A DNA stretch of 47,327 bases from JAXMAO01 sp046350375 (GTDB lineage: Bacteria; Planctomycetota; Phycisphaerae; UBA1845; UTPLA1): positions 1-47,327 of the forward strand of contig JAXMAO010000015.1 of NCBI GenBank assembly GCA_046350375.1. Direction: 5' to 3'. The notes beneath the pieces were generated by a model that saw only the letters and a program-made list of their open reading frames with translations, searched no databases and had not been told where the DNA came from. The first letter of the stretch is position 1. Every line of letters begins with the position of its first letter. The position numbers and the translations under genes are program-made. Positions 9,025 through 17,774 of the stretch are shown one piece after another.

Positions 9025-12000
9025 ATGGCTGCCAAACTCAACAAGACACTCGTCGGAACGCTCACGCTGGTCGGCATGCTGGGGATGGGGGTGGTCGGCT
9101 TCCTGCTGATTCACAATCTGCCCGGGGCCGACCCGACCAAGTTCGAGGCCGACGCCAAGGCGTGTGAAGAGAAGGGCGACTGGGAGGCGGCCGCCGCCAA
9201 CTACGTCCGCGCGATGACCTTTGACCGCCGCGGCACGCCGACCCACAAGGCCGAGTGGCTGACCCGGGCCGCGAAGTGCTACTACGAACTGGGCAATTTC
9301 GATCACTTGCGCGAGCTGACGACGCGCGCCCGGCTGCTCGATCCGCGGCTGGTCTCGGCGCAGGAGCTGCTGGTCAAGTCGGAATATGAGCTGGCGCGGA
9401 CGATTCCCGGCGCCGGCACGGCGAGCTGGAAGGTCGTTCTCGACGAGGCCAAGCGGCTGATCGAGCTCGACCCGAAGCTGCCAATCGGGCTCGAGGCCTC
9501 GGGCGCCGCCTATCTGAAGTTGACGGGCGAAGACTCGGCCTACAAGGAGCGCGGCGAGAAGGCGCTGCAGGCCGCGCTGCAGATCAACCCGGTCAACATC
9601 AACGCGGTGACGGCGCTGGCCGACTTCTACTACGCCGAGCAGCGCGGCGCCGAGGCCGAGCAGCTGGTCAACACGGCGATCGAGAAGGCCGAGGCCGGCA
9701 AATCGACCGAGGAGGCGGCCAAGCTGCACGTCTATCGCGGTCAGCGGCTGATGTTCGGCGGGAAGATCGAGGACGCCGGCAAAGACTTCAAGGCGGCCGA
9801 AGCGCTGATGCCCAAGCTGGTCGACTCGCACCTGGCGCAGGCGCGCTACTGGATCATCAAGGGGCGCGATGGATACGAGAACGCCATTACGGCGCTGAAA
9901 CACGGCGTGGAGGCCGACCCGGCGAACGGCGAGCCCTACCTGATGCTCGCCAGCATCTACAACGACAGCAAGCGGCCCGAGGAAGAGCTGAAGGCGCTCG
10001 AGCAGGGGCTGGAAGGCGTCAAGAAAGGCAAGGGGTTCCGGTTCATCCTCTCGAATTACATCCGCATCCTGCTGATGAAGCAGGCGCTGCTCAACCGGCT
10101 CCGCGCGGCCGAAATCACCCCGGCGAAGCGCGACGAGTGCCTCAAGGCGGCCCAGGAGTGGGTCGACAAGGCGGCCGGCGAGGTCGGCCCCGACATGCTC
10201 GACGTGCGCCTCATGAAGGGCTTCCTGATGCGCGCCAAGGGCGAGATCGTGCAGGCGACGCACGAGCTCGAGGAGGTCGACAAGACCATGGGCCGGCGGA
10301 AGTCGGTCGAGGTCAAGTGGCTGCTGTCGGACCTGTACGTGACGCAGAACCAGAACGGCGCCGCGGTCGAGGCATTGCGCGATGTCATCACCGAGAATCC
10401 GCGGGCGACGATGGCCTATCTGCGGCTGGCGGCCACCTACATCCGCATGGGCGATCACGAGGCGGCGCTGCGCGTGCTGACCTCGGAGACCGTGCCGGAG
10501 GTGGCGCGGGAACTGCAGACCAATCAGCAGGCGGCGCTGTATCGCTCCGAGTGCTACCGCGCCCTGGGCCTGACCAGCAAGATCGAGGAGGAGCGCAAGG
10601 CCTTCGAATCGAACTCCGCCGGGGACCGCTACCGCAACGCCCAGTTGCTGGCCGTGCAGGGTCGCAGTGAAGAGGCCGAGAAGCTGCTGCGCGACATGCT
10701 GGCCGAAGATGGCAAGAACGTGGGGGCTCGCGTTCTGTTGGCGCAGATTCTGCTGTCGCACCAGGACGAGGCCGGCGCCCGCAAGGCGGTGGACGACGGG
10801 CTGGCGATCGACCCCGAGAATCGCGGGCTGCGCCAGTTGCAGCTGGGTCTGCGGAGCGACCTGGATGCGGAGACGCGCAAGGCGAAGATGATCGAGTTCA
10901 TCAACGAGGAGAAGGATCCGTTCACGCGATCGGTCATCCGCTACAACTTCCACTTCACGCGCGACGAGATGAAGGAAGCCAAGGTCGCCCTCGACGAGGC
11001 CGAGAAGCTCAACCCGTCGGCGCCGCAGGTGATCGACCAGCAGTTCAACTTCGCGGTGCGCGCCAAGGACTGGGCCAGCGCCGAGCGCTACGCCCAGAAA
11101 GACGCCGAGATCAACTCCGACGGCACCAAGGGGCGGCTGATGCGCGGCCGGCTGGCGCTCGCCAAGGGAGAGTACGCGCAGGCCATCACCGTGCTGAACG
11201 AGGGGCTGGCCGAGTATCCGGCCAACGCCGACGGCTGGGTGCAGCTCGCAACCGCCTACTTCATGAACAAGCAGGTGCTCGAGGCGCGCAACGCCGCCGA
11301 CCGGGCGGTGAAGTACAACCCCAGCCACCCGATGGCCAATCGCATTCTGGGGGTTCTGAACCTCCGCGCCGGAAAGCGCACCGAGGCCCGCAAGAACCTC
11401 GAGCTGGCCGCCAAGTTCCTGCCGAACGACCAGGTCGTGAAGGAGCAGATTCAGCGCCTGCGCGAAGAGGATGACCCCGCCTCCGGCATCGCCCCGCGCG
11501 AGCAGCAGCGCAAGGAGCACCCCGACAATCTCGAGAATCTCAGCATCCTCGCGCGGCTGTACGCCAAGCTGAAGCAGGCCGACAAGGCCGACGACGCCAT
11601 CAAGGCCGCGGTCGCCTTGAACCCCAAGGACCCGGCCGTCGTTTACGAGCTGGCGATGATTTATGGCAAGGACCTGGAGCGGCCGGAGGAAGGCGAGGCC
11701 ATCCTCCGCGCGGCGCTGCAGAAGGCCGCCGGCGAGGAAGAGAAGTCGCGCTTCGCCATGGCGATGGGCCAGTACTACCAGGTGCTCGAGATGTACGCCC
11801 CGGCCGAGCGGCAGTTCCTGCTGGCGGCCAAGCTGAATCCGACGACCACGTCGGCCATCACCGTGGGCGAGTATTACGCCCAGGTCAATCGCCCGGCCGA
11901 GGCGCTCGACTGGTTCGAGAAGGCCCGCAACCTCGCCAAGGCCGATCCGTCGCAGATGCAGCTCATCCACCAGCGGATCGTGCAATTGCTCATCATCATG

Positions 12001-13473
12001 CGCGACAAGGACCGCATCGAGAAGGAAATCGACGCCTACATCGCCGCCTATCCGAGCGACGAGCAGGGGCGGCTGTTCCGCGGCTTCTACTATCTGCAAC
12101 TGGGCGACGTGACCCGCTCCGAGCAGGCCTTCAAGCAGCAGCTCGAGCTTCAGCCCGACAGCGCCATGGCGCTGTGGCAGCTCGGACAGATTCACCTGCT
12201 GCGCAACCGCTGGCAGCTCGCGATCGACGAGCTGCAGCGCGCCAAGGCCTTCAAGCCGAATGCCTACGACTATGAACACCGCGTGTCGCTGGCGCGGGCC
12301 CTGATCGGCTCCGGCCGGTTCGACGACGGCGTCGCCGAGCTGCAGGCCATTCTGAAGGACGCGCCCGATCGCACCGGCACGGTGCTGACGCTGCTCGACG
12401 TGCTGCTCAGCGCCAAGCCGCCGCACCTGCAGGAGGCGGAGAACATCGCCTACACGTACATGCGCCGCTATCCAGAGGATGGTCGCTGGCCGGCCGTCAT
12501 CGGGCGCGTCGGCATGCAGTCGGGGGATCTGAACAAGGCGGTCGACGGCTACATGCAGGCGGTGCGCGCCAGCCGGTTTGCAACCGCCCCGGTGCTCAGC
12601 CTGCTGACGGCCCTCGAGGCCGCGCAGCGCTACGACGACGTGATCGAGTTCGTCACCAATCGCCTGCCGCCGTCGCGGCGCGTGCGGCTGCCGATCGCCG
12701 AGGCTTCGCTGGCCAAGGCCTACGCGTCGAAGAAACAGATGGAGGAGGCGGCCAAGTCGTTCCAGACGGCGCTGGCCCGGGCGCGCGACGATTACGAATC
12801 CTACCGCTACGTGGCGCGCGCCATGGCCGAGGCGCTGGGGCCCGAGAAGGCGCTCGAGCAGGCCAAGGCCCAGGCCGATGCCGCAAAGGGCTCGGGCGAG
12901 CCGCTGAAGATCTACATGCAGCTGCTCTACATCAACAAGAAGTTTGACGAGGCGCTGCGCGTCTGCGACGAGATCATCAAGGGGGCCGATCGGGACGACG
13001 ACCTGACCTTCGGTCTGGCGGCCCAGGGCATCGTGCTGACCACGCTCAAGCGCGGGGAAGAGGCCGTCAAGAAGTACGAGACGGTGCTCAAGCTCGATCC
13101 GAACTACGCCTTGGTGCTCAACAACATCGCCTACGTGCTGTGCGACGAGCTCAAGCGGCCGAAAGAGGCGTTACCCTACGCCGAGCAGGCCGAGACGATC
13201 GCCCCGAAGGATCCGAACACCCTCGACACCCTGGGCTGGGCGCTGGCCGAGTGTGGCCGGCTGGCCGATGCCGAGGGCGCCCTGCTGCGCGCGGTCGATC
13301 TCGATGCAAAGAGCGTGCCCGCACTGACCCACCTGGGGATCGTATACAAGCGAATGGGAAGCAAAGATGACGCCCGGTACCGGCTGCAGCAGGCCGTGGC
13401 GTCGGCAAAAGATTCCGGGGATACCGAATACGGGCCCCAGGCCGAGGCGGCCCTGAAAGAGCTGACCCAATAA
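9025..13473 (+). CDS. Large TPR-repeat protein of the exosortase/exopolysaccharide locus
   Basis: A 1482-residue protein with one N-terminal membrane segment ('LVGTLTLVGMLGMGVVGFLL') and then almost continuous tetratricopeptide repeats to the C-terminus, such as 'KACEEKGDWEAAAANYVRAM' and 'YAQAITVLNEGLAEYPANAD'. There is no lipobox cysteine after the membrane segment, so it looks like a signal-anchored periplasmic scaffold rather than a lipoprotein. In proteobacterial exosortase loci the equivalent position is held by the TPR lipoprotein PrsT; this protein may play that role, but I infer this only from position and architecture. It lies 54 bases after the EpsI gene in the same direction. TPR scaffolds usually organise multiprotein complexes, here plausibly the export machinery. 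Confidence 0.9.
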   Translation: MAAKLNKTLVGTLTLVGMLGMGVVGFLLIHNLPGADPTKFEADAKACEEKGDWEAAAANYVRAMTFDRRGTPTHKAEWLTRAAKCYYELGNFDHLRELTTRARLLDPRLVSAQELLVKSEYELARTIPGAGTASWKVVLDEAKRLIELDPKLPIGLEASGAAYLKLTGEDSAYKERGEKALQAALQINPVNINAVTALADFYYAEQRGAEAEQLVNTAIEKAEAGKSTEEAAKLHVYRGQRLMFGGKIEDAGKDFKAAEALMPKLVDSHLAQARYWIIKGRDGYENAITALKHGVEADPANGEPYLMLASIYNDSKRPEEELKALEQGLEGVKKGKGFRFILSNYIRILLMKQALLNRLRAAEITPAKRDECLKAAQEWVDKAAGEVGPDMLDVRLMKGFLMRAKGEIVQATHELEEVDKTMGRRKSVEVKWLLSDLYVTQNQNGAAVEALRDVITENPRATMAYLRLAATYIRMGDHEAALRVLTSETVPEVARELQTNQQAALYRSECYRALGLTSKIEEERKAFESNSAGDRYRNAQLLAVQGRSEEAEKLLRDMLAEDGKNVGARVLLAQILLSHQDEAGARKAVDDGLAIDPENRGLRQLQLGLRSDLDAETRKAKMIEFINEEKDPFTRSVIRYNFHFTRDEMKEAKVALDEAEKLNPSAPQVIDQQFNFAVRAKDWASAERYAQKDAEINSDGTKGRLMRGRLALAKGEYAQAITVLNEGLAEYPANADGWVQLATAYFMNKQVLEARNAADRAVKYNPSHPMANRILGVLNLRAGKRTEARKNLELAAKFLPNDQVVKEQIQRLREEDDPASGIAPREQQRKEHPDNLENLSILARLYAKLKQADKADDAIKAAVALNPKDPAVVYELAMIYGKDLERPEEGEAILRAALQKAAGEEEKSRFAMAMGQYYQVLEMYAPAERQFLLAAKLNPTTTSAITVGEYYAQVNRPAEALDWFEKARNLAKADPSQMQLIHQRIVQLLIIMRDKDRIEKEIDAYIAAYPSDEQGRLFRGFYYLQLGDVTRSEQAFKQQLELQPDSAMALWQLGQIHLLRNRWQLAIDELQRAKAFKPNAYDYEHRVSLARALIGSGRFDDGVAELQAILKDAPDRTGTVLTLLDVLLSAKPPHLQEAENIAYTYMRRYPEDGRWPAVIGRVGMQSGDLNKAVDGYMQAVRASRFATAPVLSLLTALEAAQRYDDVIEFVTNRLPPSRRVRLPIAEASLAKAYASKKQMEEAAKSFQTALARARDDYESYRYVARAMAEALGPEKALEQAKAQADAAKGSGEPLKIYMQLLYINKKFDEALRVCDEIIKGADRDDDLTFGLAAQGIVLTTLKRGEEAVKKYETVLKLDPNYALVLNNIAYVLCDELKRPKEALPYAEQAETIAPKDPNTLDTLGWALAECGRLADAEGALLRAVDLDAKSVPALTHLGIVYKRMGSKDDARYRLQQAVASAKDSGDTEYGPQAEAALKELTQ

Positions 13474-13551
13474 CGTTGCGCTGCCGATGAAATACCGGTC
13501 CGCCGAGCGACGAGCGCCCGGGCTGCGCCCCGGGACGCGGAGACCGTTGTC

Positions 13552-15942
13552 ATGACCACACTTACAGCCGCGACCCAACCTCTCGCCGGGGGCGTCTGGC
13601 CTGCCACGGTTCGCCGCGGCGCCGCCGCCGCCGCCTCGGGCTTCACGTTTTCCGCCGGCGACCTGTGGCGCGTCGTCCGACAGCGCCTCATCATGGTGCT
13701 GTTTCTCTGGACATTCCTGATCGCCGCGACGATTGGCGGCACGTTTCTCTGGATCCGCTTTGCCCCCAGCTACAAGACGGCCGCCCTGGTGAAGGTCGAG
13801 TCGACCAACTCGGTCGATCCGCTCGAGCAGAGCCAGCAGCGGCTGGACGTGGCCGGCATGGAATTGCTGGTGAAGGACCAGGCGGTCATCGTCACCAGCC
13901 CGGACGTGCTCGGCGACGCGCTGACGCAGCCCGAAGTGCGGCAGACCGAGTGGTTCCGCGGGCTTCAGGCGCTGGGCGACGCCGCGCACGACCCGCTCGA
14001 CGAGCTGCACGACATCATCACCGCGTCGCCCATTCCGGCAACGTCGATTCTGCGCGTCGAGATCGAGGGGCGCATTCCCAGCGAGCTGCCGATCATCGTC
14101 AACGCCGTCGTCCAGAAGTACATTGGCAAGGTCAACGAAATTCAGAAGGGTCGCTATCGCGAAGAAGGCGACCGGCTGCGGGCCGAGGCCGAGCGCTCCA
14201 AGAAGCTGCTCGACGAGAAGAACGCCTCGATCGACCAGCTCCGCGGGCAGCTTCCGGCGTCGGTCATGACGTCGGGCGCCGCCAACCCCATCAGCGAGCG
14301 GCTGATGACGCTCAGCGCGCTGCTGATGGAACTTGAGACCAACAAGATCAACCGCAAGCTCATCTACGAGCAGCTCAAGGAGATGCGGGACCCGAGCGAG
14401 ATGCCCATCTCCGCCGAGCAGCAGCTGGCCCTCAACAACGACCCCGACCTGTTTCAGCTGCGCCGGCAGGTCGATGAGCTCCGCCAGAATCTCGACGTCG
14501 TGAGCCGCACCTACGGCCCGAATCACCGCGCCGTCAAGGCGATGGCCGCCAACCTCGACGCCTTCGAGGCCCGCTACGGCCAGCTTCAGCTGCAGAAACT
14601 GAACGAGTTCCGCAACCAGCAGTTGCAGCTCGCACAGAACGACTACTTCGCCGCCCAGGAGGCCGAGCAGCGGCTCCGCGAACAGCTCGAGTCGGTCGAC
14701 GCCGAGCAGCGCGACCTGGACGCCAAGGTCGCCCGCTACGTCCGTGACCTCGAAGAGCGCGAGATGCTCAAGACCAACTACGAGACCATCGTGCGGCAGA
14801 AGGACCAGCTCGAAATGTCCTCGCGCCGCGAGAAATCGGTCTCGATCTCCTCCTACTCTCAGGCCCAGGCCCCCAAGCGACGCAACAATCCGAGCTGGGC
14901 CATCAACGTGCCGGTCGGCGTGGTGCTGGGGCTGATCATCTCGGTCGGCCTGGCGCTGCTGCTGGAACTGTCGGACACCTCGGTGCGCACGGCCCGCGAC
15001 CTGCAGCGGCACGTCTCGCTGCCGGTGCTGGCCAGCGTGCCCAGCCTCGACGACGAAGAAGTCGAGATCGGCCAGATCGAGCTGGCGGCCGTGCAGGCGC
15101 CGCACTCGGTGGTGGCCGAATCGTTCCGGCAGCTGCGAACCAACTTGTTCTTCTCGGCGCCCATCGAGCAGCAGAGCGTGCTCATGGTGACCAGCGCCGG
15201 CGCCGAAGAAGGCAAGACCACCGTCAGCGCCAACCTGGCGGCCGCCATCGCCATGAGCGGCCGGCGCGTGCTGCTGATCGACGCCAACTTCCGCCGCCCG
15301 GCGCTGCAGCGCCTCTTCCCGAACCTGCGCGCCGACGGGCTGAGTAACGCGCTGGTCGGTCAGTCCAAGATCGTCGACCTGGCGTCGTCGACCGACGTGC
15401 CAGGCCTCGACGTGGTCGGCACCGGTCCCACGCCGCCGAACCCGGCCGAACTGCTGGGCGGCTCCTACCTGCGCGACCTGATCGCCGAGGCGCGGGCCAA
15501 GTACGACCAGGTGATCTTCGACGGCCCGCCGGCGCTGCTTGTGTCCGACGGCCTGGTGCTCGCGGGCGCGGTCGACGGCGTGATCCTGGTCTGCCGCTTC
15601 CGCAGCACGTCGCGCGGCGCGCTCATGCGGGCGCGATCGCAGTTCGACGCCATCAACGTCCGCGTGCTGGGCGCGGTGCTCAATGCCGTGCAGACCACGC
15701 GCGGCGGCTACTACCGCAAGACCTACCGCGCGTTCTACGAGTACCAACGCGAGACCGAGGAGCCCGAGAAGCGCAAGCTGCCCGAGAAGGAGGCCGCCCC
15801 GGAATCGACCGCCGCGGCCGAAACGGTGGCCGAGCAGCTCGAGGCCATCGACCCGACCGCCGCGGCCGAGATCAAGGCCGCCGCCGACGAGGTGGCGCGC
15901 GAGAATCGCCGCGCGATTCAGGGCGACCAGACCACGACCTGA
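13552..15942 (+). CDS. Wzz/Wzc-type polysaccharide co-polymerase fused to BY-kinase (tyrosine autokinase)
   Basis: A 796-residue inner-membrane protein controlling polysaccharide chain length and export. A Wzz domain with a first transmembrane helix at about residues 45-68 is followed by a long periplasmic coiled coil rich in Glu, Gln and Lys (about 195-420) and a second helix ('VPVGVVLGLIISVGLALLLE', about 450-470). The cytoplasmic BY-kinase domain has Walker A 'SAGAEEGKTTVSANLA' (lysine near 555), Walker A' 'VLLIDANFRRP' and Walker B 'VIFDGPPALL'. A tyrosine cluster, 'GGYYRKTYRAFYEYQRET', lies near residue 720, the expected autophosphorylation tail, followed by an Ala/Glu-rich end. It is the polymerase-regulating partner of the Wza-like protein upstream, and the locus therefore resembles a Wzx/Wzy-type system, though the flippase and polymerase are not in view. 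Confidence 0.93.
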   Translation: MTTLTAATQPLAGGVWPATVRRGAAAAASGFTFSAGDLWRVVRQRLIMVLFLWTFLIAATIGGTFLWIRFAPSYKTAALVKVESTNSVDPLEQSQQRLDVAGMELLVKDQAVIVTSPDVLGDALTQPEVRQTEWFRGLQALGDAAHDPLDELHDIITASPIPATSILRVEIEGRIPSELPIIVNAVVQKYIGKVNEIQKGRYREEGDRLRAEAERSKKLLDEKNASIDQLRGQLPASVMTSGAANPISERLMTLSALLMELETNKINRKLIYEQLKEMRDPSEMPISAEQQLALNNDPDLFQLRRQVDELRQNLDVVSRTYGPNHRAVKAMAANLDAFEARYGQLQLQKLNEFRNQQLQLAQNDYFAAQEAEQRLREQLESVDAEQRDLDAKVARYVRDLEEREMLKTNYETIVRQKDQLEMSSRREKSVSISSYSQAQAPKRRNNPSWAINVPVGVVLGLIISVGLALLLELSDTSVRTARDLQRHVSLPVLASVPSLDDEEVEIGQIELAAVQAPHSVVAESFRQLRTNLFFSAPIEQQSVLMVTSAGAEEGKTTVSANLAAAIAMSGRRVLLIDANFRRPALQRLFPNLRADGLSNALVGQSKIVDLASSTDVPGLDVVGTGPTPPNPAELLGGSYLRDLIAEARAKYDQVIFDGPPALLVSDGLVLAGAVDGVILVCRFRSTSRGALMRARSQFDAINVRVLGAVLNAVQTTRGGYYRKTYRAFYEYQRETEEPEKRKLPEKEAAPESTAAAETVAEQLEAIDPTAAAEIKAAADEVARENRRAIQGDQTTT

Positions 15943-15999
15943 CGCGCCCACAGTCGCGCGCGGCGCGGCTGCACCTTCACAGAATCGTTGCAATCCCCG

Positions 16000-16031
16000 C
16001 GGCCCGGCACGATCGCGTGTCGGGCCGTTTT
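16000..16031 (+). terminator. Rho-independent terminator after the exopolysaccharide operon
   Basis: An 11-bp stem (CGGCCCGGCAC at 16000-16010 paired with GTGTCGGGCCG at 16017-16027, one G-T wobble) with a six-base loop is followed by TTTT at 16028-16031 and further T-rich sequence. It lies 58 bases after the autokinase stop and separates that operon from the isomerase gene. Confidence 0.8.
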
Positions 16032-16110
16032 CATTTCAATGGGCTCGGGGCGCCCGCGGCACGCCGCGCCGGCCCGGCCCGGCCGCATTCTCAGCCCCGC
16101 CCGCAGCGGT

Positions 16111-16116
16111 TATTCT
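16111..16116 (+). promoter_or_regulatory. Candidate -10 box upstream of the isomerase gene
   Basis: TATTCT lies 27 bases before the ATG at 16144 and after the terminator at 16000-16031, which implies a fresh promoter here. No clear -35 is seen. It is one of several TATAAT-like boxes set shortly before first genes in this window. Confidence 0.4.
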
Positions 16117-16143
16117 GGTCGTCTTGCCGCGGAGTCCGTGCGC

Positions 16144-17151
16144 ATGGGCGACCCGATTCTCCTGGCGCGCAGCGTGATTGAGGAAGAAGGCCGCGCCCTT
16201 TCCGCGCTCGCGGCCGCGCTCGACGACTCGTTCCGCCGCGCCGTCGAACGCATCCTGGCGATCGAGCGCCGCGGACGCGTCGTCGTCGCGGGCGTCGGCA
16301 AGAGCGGGCTGGTCGGGCGAAAAATCGCCGCCACCCTCAGCAGCACCGGCACCGCCGCGGTCTATCTGCACCCGGTCGAGGCGCTGCACGGCGACCTGGG
16401 CGTGGTCGGGTCCGACGACGTGCTGCTGGCGCTCTCCAAGAGCGGCCACACCGAGGAGGTCGTCCGGCTCGCGGGTCACTTCAAGCGATTGGGCGGCCAC
16501 GTGATCGCCGCGTGCGAGGCCCGCGACGCGCCGCTGGCCGAGCTGGCGGAAATCGTCCTGCTGATGCCGAAGCGCAACGAGGCCGGGCCGCTGTCGCTGG
16601 CCCCCACCACGAGCACGACCATGCTCCTGGCGCTGGGCGATGCGCTGGCGATGGCGCTGCTCGACGCGCGCGGCTTTGCGGCCGAAGATTTCGCCCGGTT
16701 TCACCCCAACGGCGCGCTGGGCCGACGGCTGCTGCTGCGGGCCGCCGACCTCATGCACGCCGGGCCAGACCTGCCGCGCGTCGCGGTGTCGTCGCCGTTT
16801 CGCGATCTGCTGCACGAGATGACCAGCAAGCACCTGGGCATGGCCTGCCTGGTCGATGGCCAGGGGGCGCTGGTCGGCGTGTTCACGGACGGCGATCTGC
16901 GGCGGGTGCTCGAGCGCGTCGATCGCCCGCTCGACCTGGTCGCCGGCGACGCCTGGCGCCGCAGCCGCCGCGACCCGAACGACACGCCGGTGCCGGTCTC
17001 GACCATTTCCGAGCAACTGCTGGCGGTTGATTGCCTCGACCTGATGCGCCGCGAGCAGATCACCGCGCTGGTGGTCGCCGGGCCGCGCGGCGAGCCGATC
17101 GGCGTCGTGCGACTTCAGGACGTGGTCCGCGCCGGAATCACCGCGCCCTAG
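16144..17151 (+). CDS. kdsD: KpsF/KdsD-family D-arabinose 5-phosphate isomerase
   Basis: Interconverts ribulose 5-phosphate and arabinose 5-phosphate, the first step toward the sugar Kdo. The 335-residue protein has the family architecture: an N-terminal SIS domain ('VVVAGVGKSGLVGRKIAATL' around residues 42-61, 'ALSKSGHTEEVVRLAGHFK', 'LAPTTSTTMLLALGDALAMA') followed by two CBS domains, the first with 'LGMACLVDGQGALVGVFTDG' and the second ending 'GEPIGVVRLQDVVRAG'. I start at the ATG at 16144 because it begins the conserved N-terminus; the frame is open upstream into non-conserved sequence that includes the terminator. The name kpsF is used for capsule-linked paralogs, which may suit this exopolysaccharide neighbourhood. 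Confidence 0.92.
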   Translation: MGDPILLARSVIEEEGRALSALAAALDDSFRRAVERILAIERRGRVVVAGVGKSGLVGRKIAATLSSTGTAAVYLHPVEALHGDLGVVGSDDVLLALSKSGHTEEVVRLAGHFKRLGGHVIAACEARDAPLAELAEIVLLMPKRNEAGPLSLAPTTSTTMLLALGDALAMALLDARGFAAEDFARFHPNGALGRRLLLRAADLMHAGPDLPRVAVSSPFRDLLHEMTSKHLGMACLVDGQGALVGVFTDGDLRRVLERVDRPLDLVAGDAWRRSRRDPNDTPVPVSTISEQLLAVDCLDLMRREQITALVVAGPRGEPIGVVRLQDVVRAGITAP

Positions 17152-17178
17152 CGCCGCCTGCCTCCCAGGGATGGGACG

Positions 17179-17760
17179 ATGTTCCTGCGAAACAGTTCGT
17201 CGCTCGACACGTATCGGCTCGACCAGATGTTCCGCGCCCACCTGCACGACTGGCCGCACGACAACCTCCTGGTCGCCGTGCGCCACGCCCGCGGCGCGCC
17301 GTTTTCCGGCGCGTGTCACTATCGCCAGGCGCGGATCTACATCAACCTCGGGCGCGGGCTGCGCTATCCCTATCCGCTCGCGACGCACCTGGCGCGGGCC
17401 CGCGCCACGCGATTCGCGTGGCGCCGCGCGGCCTACTCCATTCTCCTGCCCGACGCCTATGCGCTGGCGCTGTTCCTGTTCCTGCACGAGTTCTACCACT
17501 GGCTGGTCTTCCGCGCCCGCCGCAACCCGCGTCAGAAAGAGGGTCGCTGCGACCGCTTCGCCGCCCGGGCGCTGGTCGACGGGCTGGGCCTGGCGGTGGT
17601 CGACGCCGACGCACGGCCTGTCGAAAGACACGAGTGGGACTTCCAGGACCTCGACGGCTTCGTCGCCGCGGCCCGGCGGACCCGGCCGGCGCTCGGCGGC
17701 GCGAGTTGTGATTTGACCGCCGCGCGGCGAGAATGGCCCGCGACGCCGGATCAGCGTTGA
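17179..17760 (+). CDS. Putative zinc metalloprotease-like protein with HExxH motif
   Basis: A 193-residue protein without a family I can name. The striking part is 'FLFLHEFYHWLVFRAR' at about residues 100-115, an HExxH zinc-binding helix in a hydrophobic setting, followed about 14 residues later by 'KEGRCDRFAARAL'. The spacing and the E-x-x-C-D-x-F-A pattern resemble the third-ligand helix of ImmA/IrrE-type gluzincins (E-x-E-A-N-x-F-A). No helix-turn-helix, signal peptide or clear membrane segment accompanies it. It lies between kdsD and the S41 protease, 14 bases before the latter, so a shared transcript is likely. Peptidase activity is inferred from the motif only. Confidence 0.7.
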   Translation: MFLRNSSSLDTYRLDQMFRAHLHDWPHDNLLVAVRHARGAPFSGACHYRQARIYINLGRGLRYPYPLATHLARARATRFAWRRAAYSILLPDAYALALFLFLHEFYHWLVFRARRNPRQKEGRCDRFAARALVDGLGLAVVDADARPVERHEWDFQDLDGFVAAARRTRPALGGASCDLTAARREWPATPDQR

Positions 17761-17774
17761 ACTGACTATCCCCC

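Noticed and set aside
8992..12426. A 1144-codon open frame on the minus strand opposite the TPR gene
   Set aside because: It is an antisense shadow caused by very high GC at third codon positions; its translation is low-complexity and the plus strand has a clear TPR protein.
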